Below are positions 45,801 through 58,029 of a stretch of DNA of 64,000 nt, piece after piece (position 1 is the stretch's first letter; the number at the start of each line of letters is the position of its first letter). The position numbers and the translations under genes were made by a program. The notes under the pieces are model-generated. The model was not told the origin of the DNA, ran no database searches, and worked only from the letters and a program-made list of their open reading frames with translations. Origin of the DNA: Pleurotus djamor (lineage: Eukaryota > Basidiomycota > Agaricomycetes > Agaricales > Pleurotaceae); the NCBI GenBank assembly GCA_029747585.1, contig JAPEVF010000136.1, forward strand, positions 30,191 through 94,190, written 5' to 3'.

Positions 45801-46699
45801 GATGGAAATGTAACGAAAAAGAGAAAACAATCACGCTCACCATTCTCATTTGCACCGCATTCCTGATCCATCTCATTACGATCACTCCTATGTGACGCAG
45901 TCATCTCCCCAGCGTCCGTCGATCCGGCCTCCGAAGCCACTTTTTTGACACCGCTCAGAGGCTTGGATGCAGGGTTTGATAAAGGGTTTGCCGACGGATT
46001 TGACTTGCCCATATGTTGCGGCGTACTGACGAGTGAAGGCAACCGTGAACGTGGCTGGCGTTGTTGAGATGAAACATGATCACCATGAGCACGCTTATCA
46101 GGTGATTTAGAGGTAGCAAGGCTAGTATGACTATTGCTAGTACTATTACTCCGAAGCGGAGACCTCGCGGGAGGTGTTGGAGGAAGAGATGATGACTTCG
46201 TGATGGTAGTGGCTGATGGCGGCTTGGATGATGACGCTATTGGGATGCTAGTACCAGGTGATGCGCTCTTAGTTGGTTCCTTTTCTGAAGATCCCGATCC
46301 TGTCGCCTGAGATCGTTCTGTGGAGGATAAAAAGACCCTTGGAGAAGATGGAATTGCACTGGGCACTCCCTGCGACTGGGTGCGTAGTCTCGGGCCTTTG
46401 ACTGCAGCAGGAGACTGGGATACCGACTGTATCCTGGATCGAGGGGAAGGGATTGAAGGCGGAGGGGGTTCTGGTGGTTGCGTTTTAGATTTCTCCTTGC
46501 GAAGTGCTGGATCGGTCGTAGTAGATGGGGTAGGGCGTGGGTTTGGCAAGGGCCGAGCAGAAGTTGTTGGTGGTTGCTGGACGGCAGTGAGCGACCTTGC
46601 GCGCGAGTCCCTGGCAGAAGTTGCAGCACCGCTGGTACCAGACCGCGAGGGCCGTGTTCGACTGGGAGGACGAGCATTCGCAGTGGCCGCCGATGACAT
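42832..46699 (-). CDS. Large Ser/Pro-rich hypothetical protein
   Basis: Exons 45841-46699, 45557-45771 and 42832-45501, with introns of 69 nt (gtgagc...tttcag) and 55 nt (gtaggt...ttccag). Phases agree, giving 1247 residues. The chosen start is the first ATG of the frame (MSSAATANARPPSRTRPSRS). An upstream exon is possible because the frame stays open to 46729. Nearly the whole protein is Ser/Thr/Pro-rich and probably disordered. Short ordered-looking islands are SLSELEKVNEKEKRIRNVLK, LRRPGTPSSGK, TLSRKISGRFRKGSEV and SGKIWKLMKRISSGALRDRY, the last followed by PPPPVPALPKGF. The KxWKLxKRISxGxLR box followed by a proline stretch recurs, as I remember, in uncharacterised basidiomycete proteins. 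A scaffold role is a guess. This is the longest open structure in the window. Confidence 0.75.
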
Positions 46700-46812
46700 A
46701 TTTGATCCCGTTTCACTTTTCTCCAACAAGTCCGTCCGTCAGCTGCATACTAGGATTCCACGAAATTTGAAGTCAACTCACCAAAGTGTAAAAGTAAACC
46801 CAGACCCTTCAA

Positions 46813-47037
46813 TCAAGTCGACCTAGATGCCCATTCAGCCAGCCAGAACCCCAGAAAAACTGCAAAAGGCCGCACATAACCGCCTGGAATTGAAAAACCG
46901 GCCTCGTGTACGGCAATGAGTCGCGTAAACGGCCGTGCGTCGCTGGTGATGGTCGTGGTACGGAAGAAAGGAGCGTCGTGGTGAAATGAGCGGATATATT
47001 TGACAAAAAAGAGCGACGAAATTGCAAAACCAGCCAC
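46813..47037 (-). CDS. Small hypothetical ORF
   Basis: A 74-codon frame starting MAGFAISSLFFVKYIRSFHH, containing TRLIAVHEAGFSIPGGYVR and ending LAEWASRST. It lies just upstream of the large Ser/Pro-rich gene. Two competing frames cover the same DNA. It might be a short mitochondrial or membrane-associated protein or 5' leader sequence of the neighbour. No family is recognised. Confidence 0.25.
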   Translation of the reverse strand: MAGFAISSLFFVKYIRSFHHDAPFFRTTTITSDARPFTRLIAVHEAGFSIPGGYVRPFAVFLGFWLAEWASRST

Positions 47038-47227
47038 AAAGTCGACGAACGGAGGCTAAAAAGTCACGATTTCCCATCTCCAGGTATTTTCTTCCCAAGC
47101 TCTTATGTAATAGCCACCTCTTCAAGGCACGCCGGTATACTTCCAAGTTCAGCCACAGAATCACGTCCGTCGTTGTCGTCCATGTCCTCTCAACCCCAAG
47201 TTGACTCTGCAACAGCAACGGGCGCAA

Positions 47228-49027
47228 CGATGCGACGTGAATTTACAAGTCCTACTATCCTGGAATCGCATGCCTCACACACACAACTCTGAAAGTCTCT
47301 TTCTGAAACATAGCAACCGCTTCGGCTCCTTGACAACCACCAATTCATCCGACTTGCGAAATGCTTGCCCACTCCTCGACACCGAGTGTATCGTCCATGC
47401 TTGCTTACTCCGAGATGTAATGGTAAGGGACGGCACAACGTTTTGCTCGGTGACAATGGGATAAAACATTTCAAACAGCAGACACGATCACGCTGACCAT
47501 GGGGACAAGCATCCGAATGGGCATGAACAAAGCTCAAGTAGTGACAAGACGTAGCTTCGGCTGAAACGTTCTGCTCGTTCGGAATCAGGACGTCGATGCG
47601 TCAACTGCTCTGCTGTTACTTATCTGCCAGCCAAAACATAGACTATCTTGGCGGTGCTCCGGTTGAATCGGTTGGGGACTCGGTACTCAGACACCCTCGC
47701 TCAAACGTTTACCCGTGGGTACTTCCACGGCTCCCGCGACCCCTACTAACCAAAGGCAACTAAATGACTCGGTCATCGGCTTATCATACGCCTCCTCAAC
47801 ACTGCACTCGCCGATCACAGATGCGAACAACGGCCATCAAACATATCGAAGCTCTCCTTATAGTGCCAATGCCCGACATGACATTGTCGTGCCACAGTGC
47901 ATTGACACTGGGGAGTTACAGTTGGTGAGTCGCAGTTTCAAAGTTTTTGCATACGGCATACGCACACTGGTGTACTGATGTCTCCGCAAAGGATCAGTCA
48001 AGTATGTATTGATGAGACCTCCTTGCTCCGAATCGTATATTCATTTAGAAGGCCCCCCATGACATGTCATGTTACCTCAGTGACTTTTAGACCAGACCGA
48101 GAGTGGCTTCTTTGTCAATTGATCATTGATCATTACTGAATTGACGGTAGCAGAGCGGAAGAAGTCGAATGGCCCTACTTCCCACTTCAAATTGGCCGGA
48201 TTCGGTTGCAACCGGGGCGCGCTTTGGAATCCAGCCAGATCCCTCACAAAATTAGGGCTGAAGCCCGCTCGATCTCAAAAACTCGAATTTGGCCTGCTAT
48301 TCCACCTATTCGAGTGGGGTTCCTATACCGTATCGGGAAAAGGAGTTGCTCCGATACCAGGGAACACGTCCTCCTGACTGGGACCCGTTCTTGCTCCTTC
48401 TCACCGAAACACCTTCACGGGCATATACGATCTTTGCGGGCTCACAAGCATCTATGGAGATCCAACCCAGTCTAAAATTCTAAATTCGTCCTTGTTGATT
48501 TAATCCGCCAGTAGGTGAGCTCTCTTTCCTTACACCTGGCCAGAACTTCAGCTGTCCGATTATCCATCAATCGTCCAGCACATGGAGTATAGTCTCCTTG
48601 TATCCCAAACCTCAGGCTCCTACGGATGGGCTCATCCCAGTTGTGACTTCGAATGCGATATCACTTAAAGCTCTGTATGTCCGTTACGCGCGTCGGCTTC
48701 AGCTAAAGACGTGAGTCCACACGGTGACAGGGGCTGATCTCCCCCTAGCATTCCAAGCCAACCAATGAAAGAAGCAAGTCCTTTTCTAGGAGCTACTGAC
48801 CGAGCCGAAGAGAGACAGCTGTATCGAAAAGAAGTCTCCCTCGGCTTGATTCGAGTTTTCTCATGGGCGACGCACGTTGGGTAGGTTCACGTTCACTACT
48901 AGCATCAGATGTTCAGTTGCACATTCACTTCAAACATCTCTCTCAGCTACCCGATATGTTAATTGGATAAGGAGAACACTTTAGAAGCGTTGCGCCTTGC
49001 TGCCTATAACTGATAATCCACTGACCG
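47228..49027. other. Gene-poor; coding-like pieces at 47715-47925 and 48140-48475
   Basis: On the plus strand, 47715-47925 reads SANARHDIVVPQCIDTGELQ up to a GTGAGT donor and looks like an exon. The stretch 48140-48475 is open in several frames (for example RIWPAIPPIRVGFLYRIGKR). Neither connects to a complete gene. Probably relics. Confidence 0.3.
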
Positions 49028-49612
49028 TTAGCAATTCCCTTGACGTTCATGTGCCCCGTTAGTGCGTACCTTCTTGAATGCAGCCAAACTCTTGAAATCC
49101 TTCTTATTGAACAGATCTACCACCGCCTGGACCTGTCCTTTGGGAATTGCAATACGAGTCCTCTCCCCTTTCTCGTTGGTAAAGCCAAGGACGTTTGGCT
49201 CGGTGCATACTGCGGCGGTCTTGTTTTCATCCGCATTGCTCCTCTTTGCCTGAACTGTCGTAAGCCAATTCCCCGTCGACGCTCTATCTAAGCCGCCTCC
49301 ATTGAAGCACCTATCGCCGGGTCCGAAGACCTTGATGATAGATTCCGAAGGGATACAAACATCACTTTGAGTATCGTTTCGGAATGCCTCGCCTTGCGAC
49401 CCCACGGGTAAGCCAACCCAGCTCATGGAGAAACCAAAGGGAGGTCTGAAAAAGGCGCAACAGTTTCCGGCAGGAAGGTCTGCGCAGCCTATGAAGCTGC
49501 TATCACAGGATACCGTGTCGGTGAAGCCGTTGACGTCGACGCCGTCGGTTCGGGCGACGAAGAGGGCGAGAGTGAGGGTTATAGCAAAAGTGTTGAGTAG
49601 TTTGGAGAACAT
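49028..49612 (-). CDS. Small secreted cysteine-containing protein
   Basis: A single-exon gene of 194 codons. The N-terminus MFSKLLNTFAITLTLALFVA is a classic signal peptide, with likely cleavage after ARTDG. The mature part (about 170 residues) has eight cysteines, including VSCDSSFIGC, a CC pair in LPAGNCCAFF, VC, RC, VC and a C-terminal NC. The even number suggests disulfide bonding. It contains the segment PPFGFSMSWVGLPVGSQGEA and a Lys-rich C-terminal helix (VVDLFNKKDFKSLAAFKKVR). No catalytic motif is seen. Small secreted Cys-containing proteins of this type serve as effectors or as extracellular and cell-wall factors in basidiomycetes; the actual role is unknown. A TATA box lies about 56 nt upstream of the ATG. 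Confidence 0.8.
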   Translation of the reverse strand: MFSKLLNTFAITLTLALFVARTDGVDVNGFTDTVSCDSSFIGCADLPAGNCCAFFRPPFGFSMSWVGLPVGSQGEAFRNDTQSDVCIPSESIIKVFGPGDRCFNGGGLDRASTGNWLTTVQAKRSNADENKTAAVCTEPNVLGFTNEKGERTRIAIPKGQVQAVVDLFNKKDFKSLAAFKKVRTNGAHERQGNC

Positions 49613-49667
49613 TGGAAGGCAAAGCTTTGTTGCTTCTGGCTTATCGTCCGTCCTCTTTGCGAAGGCA

Positions 49668-49674
49668 TTTTATA
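49668..49674 (-). promoter_or_regulatory. TATA box of the secreted-protein gene
   Basis: TATAAAA on the minus strand, 56 nt upstream of the ATG at 49612. Sequence and spacing fit a fungal core promoter. Confidence 0.5.
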
Positions 49675-49739
49675 GCTGCCCTGCTCCCGAGCCCTTGGTG
49701 AGCTTCCAAGGAGCGGATAATCCTATACCATGACCCTAA

Positions 49740-50235
49740 ACTTAGTCTTAATTTCTATATAGATGTTTGTCATTCGTTACAAACTGCGAAGGAGGTGGGA
49801 TTCACATCTGTTCAGTGGTTGAGCCAATTGAATAACGGGCGTGCTATGTCTTTCAGAGTAGATGCGAGAGAGATTGACTGTGACGGTGTGGATTTCACAT
49901 TGAGGTGTCTAATATTGGAGTCCGCCAAGACACATCCCTCCGCGCAACCCGTTCTGATCATAATCGATTCTCAGAGTATTCACTTATCTCTCACAAGACC
50001 TATTCACGGAAGTAGGTGCCTCCAGATATAGCGCCGGTAGCCTAGCAAAATGAACGCACTCATCGGAGGTCCGCTCAAGGTTTGATAAAGATCAAATAGG
50101 TCAGGAGGTTTATAGGAGCTAGGGACACGTTGTATGCAAAACGGCCTACAGTGGATGGGGGAGCTCCCATCGTACCGATTTGAGTGATTGCGCTGCAACA
50201 TACTAGCATCTATGTGCGACTGCTTACACAATCAA
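49740..50235. other. Intergenic
   Basis: No gene seen. A 78-codon plus frame (49795-50031) has no recognisable feature. Confidence 0.4.
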
Positions 50236-50883
50236 TTATACGCAGATATTGACCACGCAGAGTGTCAAGAAGATCAATCTACATTTGAATGACATGTCCT
50301 CTGCGGATAGCACCCGGGTTGCTCCGTTACTGGTTTTCAAAGGCCCAGCAGTTTCGAGTGTGGATGTCGGTGATATGGTAGTAGGGACAGTCACAATGGG
50401 AAGAGACTCAAGAATGAACGGAATTGAGTTGATTTTGGAGCCGAATCCCGACGAGGCGACTGTGATGGCGTCCTGTGACGTTTCCAACGATGATACGGTG
50501 GTGGACGAGGGCACAGCACCAACGGCCTGCGAGCTCTTCGGAACAGGGGAGGTGGACTCCAACGATGCAAAAGTTTTGCTATCAAAAGCAAAGGTAGGCG
50601 ACGTAGCCATGACCGTGCTAGACCTTGTAGTTGACTGCGGCATATGTTCTATTGTGGTCTTATGTATGCCAAATTGAGGAGAAGAGGTATCGGTTTGGCT
50701 AGGCAAAGTGGGTAAAGGGACTGAAGGAGATGTGCCTGACTCGGTGCGAACAGGTGCAGTGAAAATGACTTTGTGCCCAGAAGGAAGAAGGATTGGTATT
50801 GCAGTGTGCGGCACTTGGCTTCCTGGACCGAAGTGCAACCCAGGGAAAGTTGGGTAAGATCTGAGAATGAGTGGACGATGCAT
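50236..50883 (-). CDS. Ser/Thr/Pro-rich protein with hydrophobic C-terminus
   Basis: A 215-codon single frame from ATG 50883. It is very rich in Ser, Thr, Pro and Val, for example SQAVGAVPSSTTVSSLETSQ. It ends in a basic residue pair followed by a hydrophobic tail (KCRLIFLTLCVVNICV), which resembles a GPI-attachment or tail-anchor signal. No N-terminal signal peptide is visible, so an upstream exon is likely if this is a wall or GPI protein. CTATATAT (about 50980) lies about 95 nt upstream. The opposite strand is also open (142 codons), which lowers confidence. Confidence 0.4.
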   Translation of the reverse strand: MHRPLILRSYPTFPGLHFGPGSQVPHTAIPILLPSGHKVIFTAPVRTESGTSPSVPLPTLPSQTDTSSPQFGIHKTTIEHMPQSTTRSSTVMATSPTFAFDSKTFASLESTSPVPKSSQAVGAVPSSTTVSSLETSQDAITVASSGFGSKINSIPFILESLPIVTVPTTISPTSTLETAGPLKTSNGATRVLSAEDMSFKCRLIFLTLCVVNICV

Positions 50884-51441
50884 ATCGTCAAGAAGTGAGT
50901 GTAAGAGAGAATGAACGAGGGCGTGCAGTCCGAAGAGACAAAAACTTGCGGTAGTCTGACAGTCTCGGGTGGTTGATATATAGAGTGATAAGTCGGTGTT
51001 TGCAAGGTCATCATCGCATCATCAGACGTATTCCGAAATGTGTCTTGATGAGAACAAGCAAAACAGTTGGTGGTGATGCCGCCCCTTGTATCTTCAGCAT
51101 AGAGCGCCTGACCACATGGAGAGGTACCACCCAGGCTCTACCGAGGCATCCTCTTCTCAGCTGTGAGCCAGGGAGCAATGCGTTCGCCAAAACTGAGAGG
51201 TGGCTGGTAGCAGGCCGTGCAAAGCTCATAGTGTATGACTCGGGGAAGTTCCGTTTTGTGGAGGAATCGAGCTGGTCAATGAAGGAAGAGACAGATGCGC
51301 TGATATGGGTACGACGGGTTGCAGAACAGTCTTCGATGGAATGATAGATAGTTCATCATCTACGCGCGGGAGAGATAAGGGAACGCCTCTATTTATCGCG
51401 CCATTGAGCTTCCTGCTCTCAAGCTCGAATACAGCACGCAA
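50884..51441. other. No firm gene
   Basis: Overlapping frames at 50973-51344 (plus) and 51011-51229 (minus) without motifs or splice support. Confidence 0.35.
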
Positions 51442-52584
51442 CTAGCCGGTGGTATGGTCATACCACCACGCTTCATTAATCTCGCTACTGGTAGGCAACA
51501 ATACTGAAAGCTCCGCATCACGATACGCACGATCATATGTATCCGCCCCATTCACGAGGAAGTCGACCCAAACCAGGGAAGGTAGCCTGTCGAACAGCAA
51601 AGGGACGCATTGGCATTTGGGCTCGCGTTTAGGTACAAACTGTCCTTTGCTCGTTCGTACTCGGATGCAGCAAATACGTTGTAGGCCTTGTGATTCTTGA
51701 ACATACGCGAGAAGGCTCTCGCTAATGCTGGCCATCTAAATCATCAAGATTTGTCGCGTTAGGTCGGGAATGATGGAGGACGAAGAGTGGTGACGTACCC
51801 TGAGGAACTGGATATCAAGATATTGCAGGTAAGGCATATGAGCCATGAAATTCGATGTATCATATCTATACTCTGATATAGACAAAGACATGACGCTCCG
51901 GAACGATGCTAATTGCGCTTCCGTGAGATTCGTGTCACGGAAACGCCACACGGGCTGCATATAGTGTAGATGCGTGATATTCCTGCCCATCAGAAGTTCA
52001 AGAACCACCGTACTCTGGGCCTTGAGAATTCGAAGGCGTGGTAATGCTTTGGCTGAGAGGTTCAAAGACGCGTACAGAGCTGGAAGCTCGAGGTGTTCGA
52101 GTGCTTCCTGTGTTTCAAGGAAGCGGGAAAGAAGAGAAGGGTCCCCTATGTGTTGGTCGAAGGTGAAACGGGTGAGGGACAAGGATGTGGGATTGTCTCG
52201 GAGGGTGGGAAGAAAGACCAATCGGTGTGCGTGGCTGACGAACATGAAGGTCCTGAGACGTCTGGAGCACCGGAGAATGAGGTCAACAAGGTCGACCACA
52301 TCGTCTGGGATGACACCTCCAAGGAACACAACATCTAAGCAGCGAACTGCCGAGGACAACCTATCGGACTGGCGGATGGCCGAACAGAACTGCTCGAGCT
52401 TGGGGACGAGTTTAACATGTGGCTCGCTCCCAGAGCGGAAGCGAACGTTTCGGTACAACGCAGGTTGAACTTGGTGACGAAAATGTTGAGCAGTCCGAAC
52501 GAGAGTGCAGAGGGTCGCTTGGTCGTTTGCGAGGTATTCGACGATGTTGTGGACGAGATCGAGAGGAGGGTCTGCCACTGCCAT
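51442..52584 (-). CDS. F-box protein
   Basis: Exons 51799-52584 and 51442-51735, with a 63-nt intron (gtacgt...atttag, phase 0), give 359 residues. The start chosen is the Met directly before the F-box (MAVADPPLDLVHNIVEYLAN) in a good context (tcgaATGG). A longer start 34 codons upstream is possible. Residues 5-50 fit the F-box: PLDLVHNIVEYL, then LCTLVRTAQHFRHQVQPALY. Repeated hydrophobic units follow (SSAVRCLDVVFLGG, RRLRTFMFV, EALEHLELPALYA, LPRLRILKAQSTVVLEL), like an irregular leucine-rich repeat region, and the C-terminus is WWYDHTTG. F-box proteins link substrates to SCF ubiquitin ligases through Skp1. Large F-box/LRR-like families are typical of Agaricomycetes. The substrate is unknown. 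Confidence 0.75.
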
Positions 52585-53330
52585 TCGAGGATGTGAGGTG
52601 GGGATGGTGGGTTGGCACACGGGTTCGACATTTAGCTCAACACCGGGTAAAGTACTTATATTAAGCATCCCTGACACGAGGAGCAATTATACCTTGTCGA
52701 GGGAACGAGGATGTTGCTCTAGACAAACGGAGAAAATGTTCGTGCTTGGCGATTCATTGTACCCAAGGGCCATTGAAGAGATGTAAGCCGTCCAAGGCGA
52801 AGGGCTCGCTCAAGCAACCTGGTAATTGCACATATACAACGGCAGATATTGGCACGCAGTGATGTGGAGTTTGGTTTGGAGGTTGGGTTGGGGGTGAACT
52901 CGATTACTTGATGGAAAAATAACGCTTGAGCATGGAGATTTCGAAGCGTTGACAGCCTGTGAACCACTGTACGAAGAAGTACACGTAGGCTTCACTTTCT
53001 GAAAGCGCGAGGCAATAGGCTTGGAACGGGCCGTGTCAAGAAAGGGCCTGATCCCCACGCCTATCAACGACGGACGACTGTCCCAACGACTCATAGACAC
53101 CTCTCTAGGAGGTGTGAAGACGATCTCGCCCTGCTCATAATCGAGTCATGCAAGTATATATGACAAAGGGGCTACAAAGCAAAGAAAATGGCTGATTAGC
53201 ATTGTTCGTGGCCACAATTCAGGTCCGAGGCGCACCAGCAAGTCACATACTTCAAAATTTGACATGATCATTGCATACCGCCCTCATCACCTACTTCCAT
53301 ACCGCCCCTTGGGGACGTCTGAACCACCTA
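52585..53330. other. Upstream region of the F-box gene; no gene seen
   Basis: Minus frames at 52719-52967 and 52810-53100 lack recognisable features. Confidence 0.35.
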
Positions 53331-53600
53331 AACGTGCTTCATACTGAGCACCAAGAAGGTTAAGTACCCAGATTTGAAAGGTAGCATATTTGGGGTAGTG
53401 GGACCATTACACGATGATCAGCGTAATTTGTTGCCTCAATGAGCCCAAACTCCTCTAGAGCCTGAAGTGCAGGAGACCCTCGGTTAGCCACCAGGCAGAA
53501 ACGAGCAGCTTTGCGGTAAGGATTTGTGATTGCAGGTTCAGACGCCGCAGAGACTCTGAGGGATCAAGCACCTCCACAACGACGAAGAGTGCAAGTAAGA
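53331..53600 (-). pseudogene. Coding-like fragment
   Basis: A minus-strand piece reads NPYRKAARFCLVANRGSPAL then EEFGLIEATNYADHR. An alternative frame over the same DNA reads EVLDPSESLRRLNLQSQILT. One is probably real, but no start, stop or splice sites fix it. Confidence 0.2.
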
Positions 53601-56350
53601 ATGAAATTGGGTTTGTTTTGGATGTTGGAATTTGGAAGGAGCAACTCAGTCTCGGGTCCTCGGCTCGCTCCGCGAAAGCCTTGAGCGCACGTGGTTTTTA
53701 CCCCTGTCAATCAACTGTCACATTTCTGATTCACTTCAAAACTTGTTCAAAACACCTCTGGTCCAACCCGGACGCCTATGCAGCATTATTCCCGATGTTT
53801 CTATTCTGTCCGAGGCCTGAAATCCCTCTTCTTGACAGAAGGAAATTCGTTGCATGAATGTCGCTGACCAGCATTCAGCACGATCTCATTCATTCACTTG
53901 TAACCTTTGGAACGCGTTCGAGCGACAAGCACGCGCTCGTCGCAAGAAACTTCTGACATATACCACCTTGTCAACTATTTCGTAGATATGAAGACCTGCG
54001 AAAGGATTGTCGGACTCCTCGCGCACCGACCACACGCCACACAGTTGTTCATCGTATTGATCGCTGGTCTGGCCTCGAAAACTCCACACGCGAAACCTTC
54101 GCAAAGCATTTGGGATAGCCTGCTCAGCTTAAGCCCGAAAGCACTTTGAAAGTTGACATAACTGATTGATGCAGCCCCGTGTGTTCTCCATCCATCACAT
54201 TCGCATCTTCCTCAGACAGCAGACCTATCCATCTCCAGGCTTCTCCGGGTAATGAAAAATGCCCATCCTCGTTCCTCCCTTCCCATGTCATCCCTGGGTA
54301 GGAACTTCTCCGCCTAGACCCCCATTGTCCCCTCATGACGGATTCTGCATTGAACCGTGCACTCCGGCTGACCTGGTACTTTTCGATCTTATTGGGGTAT
54401 CGTATCGTCCAAAGCCACGCTGACGGTTTTGCGTCTCACAGAAGTACGGAGCGTTTCGTCTACCCAAACTTCAATAGCTAGAAGGATGCACTTTGACTCG
54501 CGCCCATGTACTCGCTATCTAGCGTGCCAGCTACAAGCCTACGAAGTCGGAGAGTCGTCACTCGAAACGGACCCTACCCTACGATGGCACCCGAGCCGGC
54601 CCTTCTCTTGTCGAAGAATACCCTAGGTACAAGCTTATGCATTCTTCCCATCATTGTTTCTGATTGGTGACCCACCACCCTCGTATCTTTTTTCACATCT
54701 TTTTTCGGGAGAATACATACTCGATTTACAGGCTCCCGAAACTATCAAGCAATCGACTGTCATCAAGCGGCTAAAATGAGCGTCTAGATGACAATGATCA
54801 TCTCGTCCTCCTCGTTTATCCAATAGCCTGGACTTTACCGAGCACGACTGCAAGCTTTATGCCCGCCGTTCTGTTTTCATTGATATACTCTTAGGATTAA
54901 ACAAGTTCCCTGTGAGCTTGCCCTTTTTGATTGACCCGAGCACATGGTGGGTTTGAATGGTCTGGTTCGACTCAATCATCCGGTGAGCCGTGTGTCCTTA
55001 TAAATAGACGAGACTCTTAAAGACACCTACGCTTATAGGTATATATTAATGTCCTTGAGTGATACCTGATGTGCTCCGTATGTATCTTAAACAAGATGAC
55101 TACATCCCTCGAACTCAGCTAAGTTCCGAGCGACACCCAGCCATGGACGCTCTTCTCCGCAATCCTCATACAATATCCAACGAAACACTCGCACCTCGAC
55201 TACACCGCGTGGGACTCATCTCCACCAACCTCGTAAAGGTCAAAGGATGCAACTTCTAAGAAGTGGCAGTGGCATGGATGACTCCTCTCTGAGTCTACCG
55301 CGAGGACGGCGTCCCATTGCACTACTCGCTTCGCGATCATCATGCTTGCACGTCCAAATGGGCTACCTTATGGAGATGACCATTGTTCATCGATAAAGGT
55401 CAGTGCGCCACTTGGTTCAGTGAATGCTTGCCTTAAACGTTTCAGTTCTCGGAAGATGCCCGAGATACTGCCCGTTTAATAGGTTTACGCGCACGTCTAC
55501 TGAAAGCTAGCTTCGCCCGGCCGTTAGAGACTCCCAGCAGTTGCCATGATAATTCATATCCTTTTCGTTCACATCAACCTCCGCGTTAGCTCAGCTCAAT
55601 GCCGTGAAGCCACCTATTACCCGGTAGCAATGGGACAATGACCGAACCTCTCAGACGAATTCAAATTCAAGAACGAACCGTCCCAACGACCTCAATCGCA
55701 TGGGGAGGGGTTGTCCCTCTTTGTAAGCCATGGGGTTCTCAGCAATGACCAATGCTATCTCTGACATGCCGCGTCTAGGCACCTTTCCTTCCTTCCCGCC
55801 TTGATCCTTTCACGGCATGCTATAAATTTATCAGCGCAGCAACTCACATGTACACCCATAGAGTGCGTTCTTTTCCACCGTCACTCGTCCATAAAGTGTT
55901 TCACTTCCTCCGCATTCTACACATAGGACGTGCTTCTATCACAGCGTGTAGTAGCTGCTGAACGGCGAACCCATTCCAACGGTATTGTAATCGCAGCCGT
56001 TTTGAAGTTCCTCCCTTTCAGCCTATTTAGGGATCCCCAAAGCGCCATCTCACTTTCTCCGATCTACTCTACTTCGTATCAAAGCTCGCCTCATGTTTCT
56101 GTTTTCGTCCGGGCATTCGTATGAATTTATAACTGGCCTATCGTAGCTCAGCATTATCGACCATACCTGGTAACTTCAATGGCAGCCGTGGTCATGTGCC
56201 CGCAATCCGGCTTCAAGGAGAAATGTATACACTTGCATCTTGATTGTCTAGCGTCCAACGGTGAGCTCACTACGCCCGATATCTTTGATTTAATCGTGTC
56301 TTGGCAAACAGATGTACTCTAATACGTTTACAACCCAAGCTCAGCATCTT
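53601..56350. other. Gene-poor stretch
   Basis: Weak signals only. A minus frame at 54124-54336 (EGRNEDGHFSLPGEAWRWIG), a minus frame at 53886-54104, and a plus frame at 55059-55259 (MYLKQDDYIPRTQLSSERHP) look mildly protein-like. None has a complete gene structure, and no repeats were recognised. Confidence 0.3.
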
Positions 56351-56359
56351 ATGGAAAAC

Positions 56360-57240
56360 ACTGTGGTTCCCAGCTGTGTCTTATCGTCGTTCCCTCTGGT
56401 TCTTTCGCTGATGGACGCCACGAACATGAAGTGTTGTTATATTTCCCCTGTGCCGGTCCGACCCATCCTCTAGCTATGTTATCAACGCCGGAAACTACGA
56501 CATCCCGAGTTCCGCACCCAAATCCACACCTCTGCGATACAACCTCTTTGAAAGTCACCACTCTCTTTTGTTGATGGCCCAGTCTACACGTGATAGGCGG
56601 TAGAAAGGCTGTATTCGTCGATGGAAGCTGGTATTCCCGGTAATATCGGCACCTCGATATCCCTCCACTCATTACACCACCAATTGGTTCACTTACCGTG
56701 GATTTCTCATCCTATCCCATCCTCAGACACATCGCAAATAAACACTGGGTCTACCAACATCGGACATGAAATCCGCGGTCGACAGCTAGCTTCAATCCAC
56801 CCGATTTGCTACCTGTACCAGAAGCCTGATATGGTGATGTGCAGAAATTATCATTATGTGTTCCAAAGATGGATTTACCTTTAGCTTCCGTAATTACTTC
56901 CGGACCAAGAAGTAAAATAGCGTCTGCTGACCTTGCCCGAGTCTCCCTGAGGATCGGTCAGACTTCCAAGTTTCTACGCCATTCTACTGGTGCCGATATC
57001 CAAATATCACGCTTTCGATAACATTGCCCATGTCTGTCAGCGACCTTCGTGTTACAAGCCTCAATCTGAGCCCATGTGTGAACTCGGCTATGCTTTCGCG
57101 CGGCTTCAATTTCAATAACACGACCGGGACCAGCTACGCTCTGTATCCTTCCACGCCAACGCCTCAACTCCATACCTTGTCCCATTCCAGGTGAATACCC
57201 GACTAGCTGATCCACTTCAGATACCAATTCAGTCGATCTG
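56360..57240 (+). pseudogene. Coding-like relic
   Basis: A plus-strand frame through 56360-56560 reads LCLIVVPSGSFADGRHEHEV and THPLAMLSTPETTTSRVPHP. After a stop, a further piece near 56640-56760 reads LITPPIGSLTVDFSSYPILR. The strand and family are uncertain. The competing minus frame (56349-56672) is less protein-like. Confidence 0.2.
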
Positions 57241-58020
57241 ACGGAGAACTCCTAAATTCAATACCAAGTCTAAACGAGAACTAGAGTAGGGACGCGCTGC
57301 GCAGTCCGTTGGTGCTTTGCACTTGTTGAACACGACGCAGAAATGCTTCCGTCTCCATCATTGAATCAGCCTCACTCCCGGACACCGGGCCAAAGAGCAC
57401 TAAATTTTTGCCAAACTAGGTCATGGGTCGAGCAGTGAGTACTGCAGTTTGCGCCACTCTCTACAGCTCTGATGGACCACGGTAGAATACAACAAATACG
57501 GTGTCAGTCTGACCGCCACACGATGCTGGCACAAAGTCAATGTCAACGGTGATAAAATCAACGGCGACTATGTCAAGACGCGATGATAAGGCGACAACCT
57601 CCGCTAAATCCGACCGCTTCTTTCACGGGGACCACGCCAATCTTACACGAGTCTGCGTCACTGAATGGTAAGTCGCAGTTTGCCTTTACCTCCTCCGAAG
57701 TTTCCAGGGAAGACAGATTTTTCCCTGACCTTACGCAGCTATTCACCGGTCCGCCAGAGACACTCAGTTACGTTGTGTACCTCATCTCCGTAATGGCTAT
57801 TTAAAGTGGTTCCGGCCTGGCGCGGACGGACATCTCGAGGCGTTTGCCGTGAAGTGCATAACAGCTCTATATCCTACTATGAGCCCTATCGTGCCATCGC
57901 TCTCGGGATCATCCATGATGAACCATACGATCTACTGAGCACGTAGTCAGCTTTCTTTAGCCTCCTTAGACCCATTTCTCACCATGTCGTCTTTGATGGA
58001 TCGATCTTGGCTTTTCCGGA
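57241..58020. other. No firm gene
   Basis: Short frames. A plus-strand piece near 57590-57670 (SDRFFHGDHANLTRVCVTEW) may be a relic exon. Confidence 0.3.
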
Positions 58021-58029
58021 CATGCCCGT

